A stretch of 64,000 nucleotides of DNA from Rubripirellula sp. (GTDB lineage: Bacteria; Planctomycetota; Planctomycetia; Pirellulales; Pirellulaceae), in contig JAAXJB010000047.1 of assembly GCA_012270065.1 (NCBI GenBank), positions 1 to 64,000 on the forward strand. The letters run 5' to 3'. Made by a program: the position numbers and the translations under genes. Positions 56,013 through 64,000 of the stretch are shown here, piece by piece (position 1 is the stretch's first letter; each line of letters starts with the position of its first letter). Under the pieces are notes generated by a model that searched no databases, was not told the DNA's origin, and saw only the letters and a list, made by a program, of their open reading frames with translations.

Positions 56013-57506
56013 ATGATGATCGCCAAGACAGAAGATCGAGAACTTTACAGGCAGGTCACGACACGTCGTGAATTATTGCGGAGCGGAGCCGCAGGGATTG
56101 GATCATTGGCGCTACATTCCATGCTGGCACCGGATGCACTTGCAGAGCAGGTGAAGAGCGGCGGTTTGCATTTTGCTCCGAAGGCAAAACGCATCATTTT
56201 TCTTTTCATGAATGGGGCTCCATCTCAACAGGATCTGTTCGATTACAAACCGGCAGTTGATAAATATCATGGACAGGAACTGTTCAAGACATTCGATACT
56301 GAGGCGGGAGAGTGGAGCGACGAGGGGTTTGTTGAAAAAACCCAGCGTCTGACCGGAATGACTTCCGGACAGAAGTCATTTCCCATTGCCAGATCCAAGT
56401 GGAAGTTTCAACAGCATGGCGAAAGCCGTGCATGGATCAGTGAGTTGCTGCCTCACACGGCAAAAATTGCAGATGATCTGTGTTTCGTAAAATCCATGAA
56501 TACCGAGGCAATCAATCATGACCCGGGTGTGACTTTTTTCCAAACCGGGCATCAGCAACCGGGCCGCCCCAGCATGGGTGCATGGATGAGTTATGGGCTT
56601 GGTTCTGCTAACGAGAATCTGCCTACGTTTTGTGTGCTCATTTCCAATGGCACGGGCAGACCAGGCAGTCAGCCGGTTTACTCAAAACTGTGGAGCAGTG
56701 GGTTTTTACCCAGCGTGCATCAGGGCGTGCAGTTTCGAGGTGGCGATACGCCAGTGCTGTATCTCAATAGCCAATCAGGTGAAACCGTCGATGCGAGACG
56801 TCGCATGATCGGGAGAATCGAAATGCTCAACCAACTGCAGTTGGATACCTTCGGTGACCCCGAGATTGCTACAAGGATTGCACAGTATGAGATGGCTTTC
56901 CGGATGCAGATGTCAGTTCCTGAAGCGACTGAGATCAACCAGGAACCGAAGCATATTCTCGATGCGTATGGACCAGAGTGCCAGACACCGGGAAAGTTCG
57001 CGGCGAACTGTCTCCTGGCTCGTCGATTGGCAGAAAGAGGCGTACGTTTCATTCAATTGTACCATCGGGGTTGGGATCAGCATGGCGGATTGCTGGCGGC
57101 GTTGCCCAAGCAATGCAGTGATGTTGATCAACCTCAGGCAGCTTTGATCCGTGATTTGAAGGATCGGGGAATGTTGGACGATACCCTCGTGATTTGGGGT
57201 GGCGAGTTCGGAAGAACAACGTACAGCCAGGGAAAAGCAGGAGACGCGGCCAACGGACGTGATCACCATCCTCGTTGTTTTACGTACTGGATGGCCGGCG
57301 GAGGGGTGAAGCCGGGTATGACTTACGGCGAAACAGATGTTGTTGGATACAACGTTGTGAAAGATCCTGTGCATGTTCATGACTTTCAAGCCACGGTGAT
57401 GCACTTGATGGGAATCGATCACGAAAAACTGACGTTCAAATATCAGGGACGCCGATTCCGACTGACTGATGTGCACGGGCGTGTTGTCAAGGAGATTTTG
57501 GCATGA
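56013..57506 (+). CDS. DUF1501 protein with Tat signal
   Basis: Third DUF1501 protein. Twin-arginine signal TTRRELLRSGAAGIGSLAL, then RIIFLFMNGAPSQQDLFDYKP, SMGAWMSYGLGSANENLPTF, LLARRLAERGVRFIQLYHRGWDQHGG, TLVIWGGEFGRTTYSQG and DHHPRCFTYWMAGGG; all family landmarks present. Unlike the other two pairs in the window, here the DUF1501 gene comes first; its stop overlaps the PSCyt/DUF1553 start by ATGA. ATG 56016 is an equally possible start. Full length at about 497 residues. Confidence 0.92.
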   Translation: MMIAKTEDRELYRQVTTRRELLRSGAAGIGSLALHSMLAPDALAEQVKSGGLHFAPKAKRIIFLFMNGAPSQQDLFDYKPAVDKYHGQELFKTFDTEAGEWSDEGFVEKTQRLTGMTSGQKSFPIARSKWKFQQHGESRAWISELLPHTAKIADDLCFVKSMNTEAINHDPGVTFFQTGHQQPGRPSMGAWMSYGLGSANENLPTFCVLISNGTGRPGSQPVYSKLWSSGFLPSVHQGVQFRGGDTPVLYLNSQSGETVDARRRMIGRIEMLNQLQLDTFGDPEIATRIAQYEMAFRMQMSVPEATEINQEPKHILDAYGPECQTPGKFAANCLLARRLAERGVRFIQLYHRGWDQHGGLLAALPKQCSDVDQPQAALIRDLKDRGMLDDTLVIWGGEFGRTTYSQGKAGDAANGRDHHPRCFTYWMAGGGVKPGMTYGETDVVGYNVVKDPVHVHDFQATVMHLMGIDHEKLTFKYQGRRFRLTDVHGRVVKEILA

Positions 57507-60500
57507 TTGCAGGATCTGTCATTCCAGAACGGCGACTTGTCCTGATGCGGATTGCTTGCACTGTTGGCAGCCGTTCAGGTGTACTTTGTTCCATCAAGAG
57601 ATCGCTTCATATACAAAAGTGTTTTTTGCTCATCCTGGTTTTTCTCGGTACGGCAAGGCTGAACGCAGAAGATACAGTTTCATTCAACAGGGACATTCGT
57701 CCCATCCTTTCGGATCGGTGTTTTGTTTGCCATGGTCCGGATTCTGCTGCACGTGAGGCGGATTTGCGATTCGATCAGGAGCAGAGTGCGAAGGGTGATG
57801 CGGAAGGCAGTGGCTCAGCAGCGATCATTCCAGGTGAGCCTGAGTCAAGCGAGATGATGGTGAGAATGCTCGAGTCCGATCCCGAGCTGAAAATGCCACC
57901 GCCTGAGTCCAATCTGACCATTACCGGGGAAGAAATCGCTTTGATTCGGCGGTGGATTACTCAAGGAGCCAAATGGGAAAAACACTGGTCCCTGATTCCA
58001 CCAGAAAAGAAGGCACTGCCGTCGATCAGAAACAGAGATTGGCCAAGAAATGCGATTGACCACTTCATTCTGAACCGGTTGGAGACCCTGGGCCTTGATC
58101 CTTCGGAAACCACGGGCAGAGAGCATTGGTTGCGACGGGTTACATTTGACCTGACAGGCTTGCCACCAACGATCCGCCAGCTGGATGAGTTTCTTGCCGA
58201 TGATTCTCAGAATGCGTATGAAGATGCCGTTGATCGACTATTGCAGTCAGATGCCTATGGCGAACGAATGGCACAGGAGTGGCTGGATGTTGCCAGATAT
58301 GGCGATACGGATGGACTGTTCGAGGACCATCCGCGGTCCATCTACCCATGGCGCGACTGGGTGATTGGTGCCTTCAATCAGAATCTGTCTTACCGTGATT
58401 TTATCTCATGGCAGGTTGCCGGTGATCTGATGCCCAATGCCACAATTGACCAGCGAGTGGCGACCGGTTTTCTGCGAAATAATCCTACTTCAAACGAAGG
58501 CGGGATCATTGCAGAGGATTACCGAGTGAAGTATCTGGTCGACCGGGTAAACACGACAGCCACGGCGATCATGGGGCTGACGTTGGAATGTGCACAGTGT
58601 CATGATCACAAATACGATCCGATGACGCAGCGGGAGTACTACCAATTTGCCGGTTTCTTCAACAGTCTTGTCGGCAATGGAAATACCAAGGGTGCGGCTG
58701 CTCCAACTCTACGGCGATACACGCAGGAACAGGCAGCCCGGATGCCAGTCATCGATGATGCGTTGACCAAAATCGAAGCCGAATTGAAGTCCACTCCCGA
58801 TGCATTGAAAGTGGACTTCGAAAAATGGGTGATGGAACTCGATCGCCCTGTGAACTGGATCAGCCTATCCGCCATACCAAACGTTGATATTCAACCGTTG
58901 GATGATTGGGTGATCGTGAAGAAAAAACCGGTTGAGGAAGAAAAGAAGTTGCCAGATCGCCCTACCATCAGGGGACGCTTTGTTCGATTGGAGATGCCCA
59001 AGGATCATGACGGCTTTTTGACAATTTCAGAAGTTCAGGTTTTTTCGGCCGGGAGTAACATTGCCCGTACCGGAAAAGCAACCCAATCGAGCGTTGGATA
59101 CAACTCACCTGCAAGCAAAGCAATCGATGGAAACCACAATGGCAGTTTTGCATCGTGTTCCTGCACAACTTCGGAACGTCACGCCTGGTGGGAACTGGAT
59201 TTGGGTGGTGAATTCGAGATTGATAGTGTTGCGGTATGGAATCGAACCGATTGCTGTCCGGAAAGGCTTGATCAACTTTCCATCAAGATCCTCGACAGCG
59301 AGCGTAATTCAACTGCCGAACGGCTTGTCACCAAATCCCAGCCGCGCAATGCACTTCCCGCGGATGCCGTTGATGCTGAATCGGGAGCACGCGAGTTTTT
59401 GATCGACTTGGCATTGCCATCGGAAGCAGAAAGCGCAGAGACAATCACTGCTTTTCAGCTTGAAAGCAAGACACCGCTGGTGGTGGAAATGGTTGGCGTG
59501 GAAGTTCATGGGGAGGGTCAAGATGGTCAGCCGCAGGTTTTGAAAACCACCGGTGATAAAACTCTGAAGTTGAATGGAAAGCCGGTGGTTGTTGGCCTTG
59601 AATTCCCATTCAAGTTGGATTTCAAGCAGACTTGCCGCCTGACATTGAAAACGACGGAGTTTGACGGAATCCGAATCAAGACCACATCGAACCCGACTGC
59701 TGCCCGTCGTGAATCCTTGCCAAAAGATTCCGCCAAGAGGTTGGAACACTTTCGCAGTGAGTGGATCGGATTCAGTGAAGCCCGAAAGCAACGGCAACAG
59801 TTACTGGACGAAAAAAAGAAGATTGATGCGGCTGCCCCGCTGACGATGATTGCCAGTGACATGTCGTCGGCTCGAGAAAACTATGTCCTGATGAGGGGTG
59901 AATATGACAATCGTGGTGACGTGATTTCAACTGCCGCACCAGCAAGTGTGATGCCTTATGCCGAAACACTTCCGAAGAATCGACTTGGATTGGCTCGCTG
60001 GTTAACGGATCCAAGCCATCCATTGACCGCACGTGTTGCCGTCAACCGTTACTGGCAGATGATTTTCGGTCGCGGAATCGTGAAGACTTCGGAAGATTTT
60101 GGGACACAGGGAGCTGCACCAACACATCAGGAATTACTCGATTATCTTGCCGTCGACTTCATCGAATCAGGCTGGGATGTAAAGCGTCTGCTACGCATGA
60201 TGGTTCTTTCTGAAACCTATCGACAGTCAAGTCGGCAATCTGCGCAGAATCGGAGGATCGATCCGGAGAACCAATGGCTTGCACGGGGTCCACGTCGTCG
60301 GCTGCCGGCAGAATTTGTTCGTGATCACGCGCTTTCGATCAGTGGTCTGTTGACGACCAAGATCGGGGGGCCCGGTGTACATCCCTATCAACCTGCAGAG
60401 CTGTTCGGCGCCAATGCGATTGGTTCATCGAATGCGAGGTTCACCCAAGGCACCGGGGACGATCTTTACCGGCGCAGCCTTTACACCTATTGGAAACGCC

Positions 60501-60928
60501 AGATTCCGGCGGCGAACATGAGAATTCTCGGTGCCGATGGGCGAACAACCTGCCGAACACGTCGGGAGCAAACCAATACTCCTCTGCAAGCGCTTGTATT
60601 GCTGAACGACCCCCAGTTCGTTGAAGCCGCCCGAATCATGGCAGGCCGAATCATTGTGGAAGGTGGGAATACTCCAAAGCAGCGATTGAGTTATGCCTTC
60701 CGATTGGCGACATCACGGAAAGTCACCGCACAGGAACGAGAGATTCTGGTGGATGAATATCAGGATCGGCTCAGGGTGTTCCAGGCAAATACCAAACTTG
60801 CTGAACAGTACCTGGAAGGGGGTGGTCAAATGCAGCCCGATGTCACCATCAGTCAAAGCGAATTGGCGGCCTACGCAGGCGTTTGCAGTCTGATTCTGAA
60901 TTTGGATGAGAGCATATCGTCCAATTGA
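57503..60928 (+). CDS. PSCyt1-DUF1549-discoidin-DUF1553 haem-motif protein
   Basis: Exported PSCyt1/PSCyt2/PSD1 protein, 1141 residues from ATG 57503. A hydrophobic signal-like segment (KCFLLILVFLGTARLNA) lies unusually far in (about 39-55), so ATG 57545 may be the true start, though 57503 overlaps the upstream stop as expected for coupling. PSCyt1 motif C73-F-V-C76-H77, DUF1549 with C363-A-Q-C366-H, then an insert about 495-610 of the F5/8-type C (discoidin) kind (GFLTISEVQVFSAG, ASKAIDGNHNGSF, WWELDLGGEFEIDSVAVWNR), then DUF1553 from about 825 (VAVNRYWQMIFGRGIVKTSEDFG). The discoidin insert probably binds a glycan, contrasting with the LamG-like and jelly-roll inserts of the other two copies. 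Confidence 0.92.
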   Translation: MIAGSVIPERRLVLMRIACTVGSRSGVLCSIKRSLHIQKCFLLILVFLGTARLNAEDTVSFNRDIRPILSDRCFVCHGPDSAAREADLRFDQEQSAKGDAEGSGSAAIIPGEPESSEMMVRMLESDPELKMPPPESNLTITGEEIALIRRWITQGAKWEKHWSLIPPEKKALPSIRNRDWPRNAIDHFILNRLETLGLDPSETTGREHWLRRVTFDLTGLPPTIRQLDEFLADDSQNAYEDAVDRLLQSDAYGERMAQEWLDVARYGDTDGLFEDHPRSIYPWRDWVIGAFNQNLSYRDFISWQVAGDLMPNATIDQRVATGFLRNNPTSNEGGIIAEDYRVKYLVDRVNTTATAIMGLTLECAQCHDHKYDPMTQREYYQFAGFFNSLVGNGNTKGAAAPTLRRYTQEQAARMPVIDDALTKIEAELKSTPDALKVDFEKWVMELDRPVNWISLSAIPNVDIQPLDDWVIVKKKPVEEEKKLPDRPTIRGRFVRLEMPKDHDGFLTISEVQVFSAGSNIARTGKATQSSVGYNSPASKAIDGNHNGSFASCSCTTSERHAWWELDLGGEFEIDSVAVWNRTDCCPERLDQLSIKILDSERNSTAERLVTKSQPRNALPADAVDAESGAREFLIDLALPSEAESAETITAFQLESKTPLVVEMVGVEVHGEGQDGQPQVLKTTGDKTLKLNGKPVVVGLEFPFKLDFKQTCRLTLKTTEFDGIRIKTTSNPTAARRESLPKDSAKRLEHFRSEWIGFSEARKQRQQLLDEKKKIDAAAPLTMIASDMSSARENYVLMRGEYDNRGDVISTAAPASVMPYAETLPKNRLGLARWLTDPSHPLTARVAVNRYWQMIFGRGIVKTSEDFGTQGAAPTHQELLDYLAVDFIESGWDVKRLLRMMVLSETYRQSSRQSAQNRRIDPENQWLARGPRRRLPAEFVRDHALSISGLLTTKIGGPGVHPYQPAELFGANAIGSSNARFTQGTGDDLYRRSLYTYWKRQIPAANMRILGADGRTTCRTRREQTNTPLQALVLLNDPQFVEAARIMAGRIIVEGGNTPKQRLSYAFRLATSRKVTAQEREILVDEYQDRLRVFQANTKLAEQYLEGGGQMQPDVTISQSELAAYAGVCSLILNLDESISSN

Positions 60929-61184
60929 TATGAAGTAGACGGAATCCGATTTGTCGCTTCATGGGGGGCCCAATAGTCTTGGATCGCGACGGGCTGCGGT
61001 GAATTCACTGACTTGACGCCGGTTGGTTGGCGCGTGCTGCATGGTCAGGAGCCAGCTTCTGAAACGGAAGTCATTGTGTCTGCTGTCGCCGTTATTCCAG
61101 CAATCAAGCTGGTCGTACATGCATTGGTGAAAAGGTGTATTGCAGCATGAATCAGATGACGTCCGCACACCCTCTTGCGAACGG

Positions 61185-62621
61185 TTACGCGATCAACAGT
61201 TCGTTCAGAGGACCAGTGACATCGAGATGCTGAAGATTGGAATCCAATTGGCCAAAGGTATCAGCAATTGGTAACCCGGCAGCATGCATCAGCGAAAGGT
61301 ACAGGTTGCCAACCGTGCGGTGTCCCTGATCGCCGTACTTGGGGTATTCGACATAACGTCCGGTTTTCAACTTTTTGTCCATTCCACCAAGAAGGATAAA
61401 TGGCCAGTCGTGCCCGGCGCAATGGTGGTCTCCTGAAGAACAGGACATGTAGACGATCATCGTGTTGTCGAGCATCGTTCCGTCCCCTTCCGGAATGCTG
61501 TCGAACTTATTCGCCATCTTGGCGATCTGGCGAAGATGCAACTTCTCAATCTCCATCCGAGCCTGATGTCCGCTCCAACCATTGGAAGCGGGATTTTCCT
61601 GCAGGTGTCCGATGGAATGGACTGAATTCGAGAGGCCGAGTTCCGAATATTTCACACCGAGCGTGTCTGGGCGAAGGGTAATCACGTTCGTCAGCCCGGA
61701 GATCAATGCCGCGGTCGCGATTTCAAAGTGGGATTCGATCCGGGCAGAGGGAGCCATCGAATCGTAGCGCTCGGTTGGTTCAGGTGCATTTTGTCGAATT
61801 CGATCCACGAGTCCCGCTTTTTTTTCCTCGATCTTTTTCAACGACTCGAAGGAATTCATGTAGAGTGCGAATCGTTCTTTTTCTTCTCCGGAAAGTTGTT
61901 TCTCAACACGCTTGGCATCTTCAGTCAGGAAATCCATCAGGTTTCCGCTCAGCGCGAGTTTCTTCTCGAGCTGTTCAGGACTGGCAACAGCAGCACCAAA
62001 GAGCTCAAGGAATGCTTTTCGCGGTGAACCCTGATAGGCAACTGGTTTGGCAGGGCCATATGCTGAAAGGTTGGGGTAGCAATAAGTGTCTTGAGGTTTC
62101 CAACCGGTTTCAAGCAACCGACCATTCATGGCCATCCCGTACATCGGATAGGGTCCAGCCGAAAGATGTTGGCCGAGTAGACAATCCAGGGATGGTGCGA
62201 CAGCAACTTTTTCCGAATCGTGCAGTGATAGGGTTCCGAAACCCTTCGTGTGATCGCCTCGAAAGCCGACACCTGAAAGGCTCTGAATGATTGTCAGGCG
62301 GTCTTTCAGGCCATCAAGCATTCTCAGTTTTTCAGGGAGTTGCCGGTCCGTCAGTGACACATCGACCAGTGGTCCCGGCCGTCGTCCTCGATTGCCGAGC
62401 TTCTTTTCATTCTCTGGGTCAATGAAGTGATTTTCGAGGCCATCGGGAACGAGGTTGAACTTGTCGATTCCGGAGGATTTCACCACAAAGACAAACCGCT
62501 TTGGCAGCGTCTTTTCGTCGCCGGCTGCGTGTGCCTGAATTGATCGCAAACATGATGCCATGGCGAGTGACATACCGCCAATTGAGACTTCTTTCAGGGC
62601 ACGCCGTCTTGAAACCAGCAT
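61185..62621 (-). CDS. DUF1552 protein with Tat signal
   Basis: Second DUF1552 protein in the window. Tat-type signal VSRRRALKEVSIGGMSLAMAS. Motif region GVGFRGDHTKGFGTLSLHDS, with H-T-x-G in the HXXSHH position, then SVHSIGHLQEN, IVYMSCSSGDHHCAGHDWP and FILLGG. Starts ATG 62621. It lies 57 bases after the end of the DUF1592-type gene on the same strand, an order opposite to the first pair (DUF1552 first). Convergent with the PSCyt/DUF1553 gene. About 478 residues, complete. Confidence 0.92.
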   Translation of the reverse strand: MLVSRRRALKEVSIGGMSLAMASCLRSIQAHAAGDEKTLPKRFVFVVKSSGIDKFNLVPDGLENHFIDPENEKKLGNRGRRPGPLVDVSLTDRQLPEKLRMLDGLKDRLTIIQSLSGVGFRGDHTKGFGTLSLHDSEKVAVAPSLDCLLGQHLSAGPYPMYGMAMNGRLLETGWKPQDTYCYPNLSAYGPAKPVAYQGSPRKAFLELFGAAVASPEQLEKKLALSGNLMDFLTEDAKRVEKQLSGEEKERFALYMNSFESLKKIEEKKAGLVDRIRQNAPEPTERYDSMAPSARIESHFEIATAALISGLTNVITLRPDTLGVKYSELGLSNSVHSIGHLQENPASNGWSGHQARMEIEKLHLRQIAKMANKFDSIPEGDGTMLDNTMIVYMSCSSGDHHCAGHDWPFILLGGMDKKLKTGRYVEYPKYGDQGHRTVGNLYLSLMHAAGLPIADTFGQLDSNLQHLDVTGPLNELLIA

Positions 62622-62678
62622 TGATTATTTCCTTCGTCGTGGACTCATGTCATGAGGCTGAAGTATACGTGATCGCCT

Positions 62679-64000
62679 TCAACGCCGGTATAGAAAAGAA
62701 TCGGAAGTGAGCAGTGAAACGATAAGAGATTTGAAACTTCCACCATGATTCAAATAGGCCTGTTCTGCCTCCATGAGAGTTTTCGAATCACTGAGCAATT
62801 CGTTTCTTCCCATGATGTATCGAAAAAGATGGCGAATGAATGATTGTCGGGCACGGGCAGAATGTCCGAGCCGTTGCATCATTTCAACCGCATTTTTTAC
62901 TTCGCCGTCGATTTTGGGGTCACCTGAAAAATCGATTCTTCCAGATGCATCAACATCGCGGGTCAACAGCTTTTGCTCTTTGAGTTTGCGTTCGAAATCA
63001 CCGTCCCGTCGGGTGTAAATCTCACCATTCTCGTCAAAGTAATGATGCGTTCGGTAGCGGCCCCAATCGTCAAACATCTCGAAAGGTTCACCAAGAGGGT
63101 TCATCTTGCGATGGCACTTCCAGCATCGGTCGGATCGAAGACTTTCCATCCGTTCCCGAAGCGTCTGGTGAGGGTCCGTTGGCACGGCAGCGTCGACGTC
63201 TGGTGGTACATCGCCTAGTACGCCGGCCAACAGGTGTTTGTACACCCAAATGCCACGATGGATCGGATCGTTGTCTTCATTCAGTGAATATGCCGCCAGC
63301 CATGCAGGGTGCGTCAGCATACCGGCACGCTGTTCCTTCGGCATCTGGAAAGGTTGTTCGAGCGGCCAATTCCATTTCTGCAATTCAATCCGGTTACTGC
63401 TCGGCAGATTGTACGGCTCAATGTAGATCAAATCTCCAATCCCGCGAGACTTTTGCGAGAATGGGTATCCCGGAAATGGGTACATCCCTTTGTCTATTGC
63501 TGTCTTGTACTTTGTGACCATCTTTTCCGCATCTTTGCGAGCCGATTCCAGTGCACGCGCAGCTTTTTCGGGCATGTCAACGAAATTGAAGTCACGTGCG
63601 ATTTGTTCCCGGCGGCGTTCGACCTGCTCCTCGACATATCCCGGATCCAGTACCTCAGCGACTTTCTCCTGGTAGTGCTCTTTTGCATATTCATTGCTGC
63701 CCGGATGAGCAATGAAATACTCACTCGTCGTCAACAATTCAGCAATGACGTCTTTGTCTTTCTTCAGAACATGCTCAATCAACATGCGAGCGTCATGAAT
63801 CAGCATGTCCGTATTCCACTGGGGAATCTTTTCCATTCGACGGCGGTCGTTGTCTTTGAATACGGTTCCCGCGCGGTGGAATCCAAAGAACTCATCAAAG
63901 AACCGCATGATGCGGGGAAGGTCTTTCCGATCCCAGTGTCCAGTTGTCAGTTGTTCGTCCAGCATTTGCTGAACCAGATTTGCCGTGTCTTTTTTCGTTT
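62679..64000 (-). CDS. DUF1592/DUF1588/DUF1585 haem-motif protein, cut by the window edge
   Basis: C-terminal part (about 440 residues) of a protein like the one at 14253-16751. The frame stays open to the right edge, so the N-terminus, signal peptide and first haem motif are outside. Visible: PSD4-like region (QRAGMLTHPAWLAAYSLNEDNDPIHRGIWVYKHLLAG in pieces: RAGMLTHPAWLAAYSLNED, HRGIWVYKHLLAG), PSCyt3 motif C-W-K-C-H (DRCWKCHRKMNPLGEPFEMF), and PSD2 end GSFKSLIVSLLTSDSFLYRR. Co-transcribed with the DUF1552 gene downstream. Confidence 0.9.
   Translation of the reverse strand, partial: TKKDTANLVQQMLDEQLTTGHWDRKDLPRIMRFFDEFFGFHRAGTVFKDNDRRRMEKIPQWNTDMLIHDARMLIEHVLKKDKDVIAELLTTSEYFIAHPGSNEYAKEHYQEKVAEVLDPGYVEEQVERRREQIARDFNFVDMPEKAARALESARKDAEKMVTKYKTAIDKGMYPFPGYPFSQKSRGIGDLIYIEPYNLPSSNRIELQKWNWPLEQPFQMPKEQRAGMLTHPAWLAAYSLNEDNDPIHRGIWVYKHLLAGVLGDVPPDVDAAVPTDPHQTLRERMESLRSDRCWKCHRKMNPLGEPFEMFDDWGRYRTHHYFDENGEIYTRRDGDFERKLKEQKLLTRDVDASGRIDFSGDPKIDGEVKNAVEMMQRLGHSARARQSFIRHLFRYIMGRNELLSDSKTLMEAEQAYLNHGGSFKSLIVSLLTSDSFLYRR

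Overview
The window is a piece of a planctomycete chromosome (Planctomycetota, probably near Pirellulales or Planctomycetales; inference). The evidence is gene content: three PSCyt1/DUF1549/DUF1553 haem-motif proteins each paired with a DUF1501 protein, two DUF1552 + DUF1592/DUF1588/DUF1585 pairs, sulfatases, an ECF sigma factor carrying a membrane-anchored periplasmic tail, and ECF sigma factors beside Hanks-type kinases. Base composition is moderate and even. I see no rRNA, tRNA, CRISPR array, insertion sequence or phage genes. I call 38 protein genes, one of them cut by the right edge.

Layout. 0-26.5 kb is a secreted catabolic region: sulfatase; PSCyt/DUF1553 + DUF1501 pair; sialate O-acetylesterase/serine hydrolase fusion; a secreted Tyr/Gly-rich protein; di-haem cytochrome c peroxidase; DUF1552 + DUF1592 pair; a small membrane protein; an FG-GAP protein; a second sulfatase; a second PSCyt/DUF1553 + DUF1501 pair; a glycosidase-like beta-propeller. 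27-41.5 kb is mixed: a 457-codon gene interrupted by one in-frame TGA (candidate selenoprotein), a POT peptide transporter, an EF-hand protein, the sigma factor-STN fusion, a minus-strand run with M28 peptidase and class C beta-lactamase-like protein, a GNAT, a PH-domain protein and two glycosyltransferases. 41.5-55.6 kb is a signalling region: a kinase/PEGA/SUMF1/hydrolase protein with its ECF sigma factor, a secreted nuclease, three membrane proteins (one kinase-like), a divergent ECF sigma/kinase pair, and a WS/DGAT-like acyltransferase. 56-64 kb returns to catabolic modules: DUF1501 + PSCyt/DUF1553 (reverse gene order) and, convergent to it, DUF1592 + DUF1552.

The most interesting observation is at 27237-28610 (minus strand). 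Two open segments in the same frame are separated by a single TGA inside a glycine-rich stretch flanked by cysteines (C84 ... codon 90 ... C95). The RNA just downstream can fold into a 6-bp hairpin with a GGUCU apical loop 27 nt after the TGA. That position and loop fit the bacterial SECIS type, and the loop resembles that of Escherichia coli fdhF. The downstream part resembles a HEXXH metallopeptidase-like family whose catalytic motif has decayed to HGVVN. A simple nonsense mutation is the main alternative.

Other notable items are carbohydrate-binding-like inserts that differ between the three PSCyt/DUF1553 proteins, several multi-domain fusions, three short intergenic tandem repeats of unrelated unit length, and several long inverted repeats in intergenic spaces. 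All family assignments come from reading motifs by eye; no database search was run.
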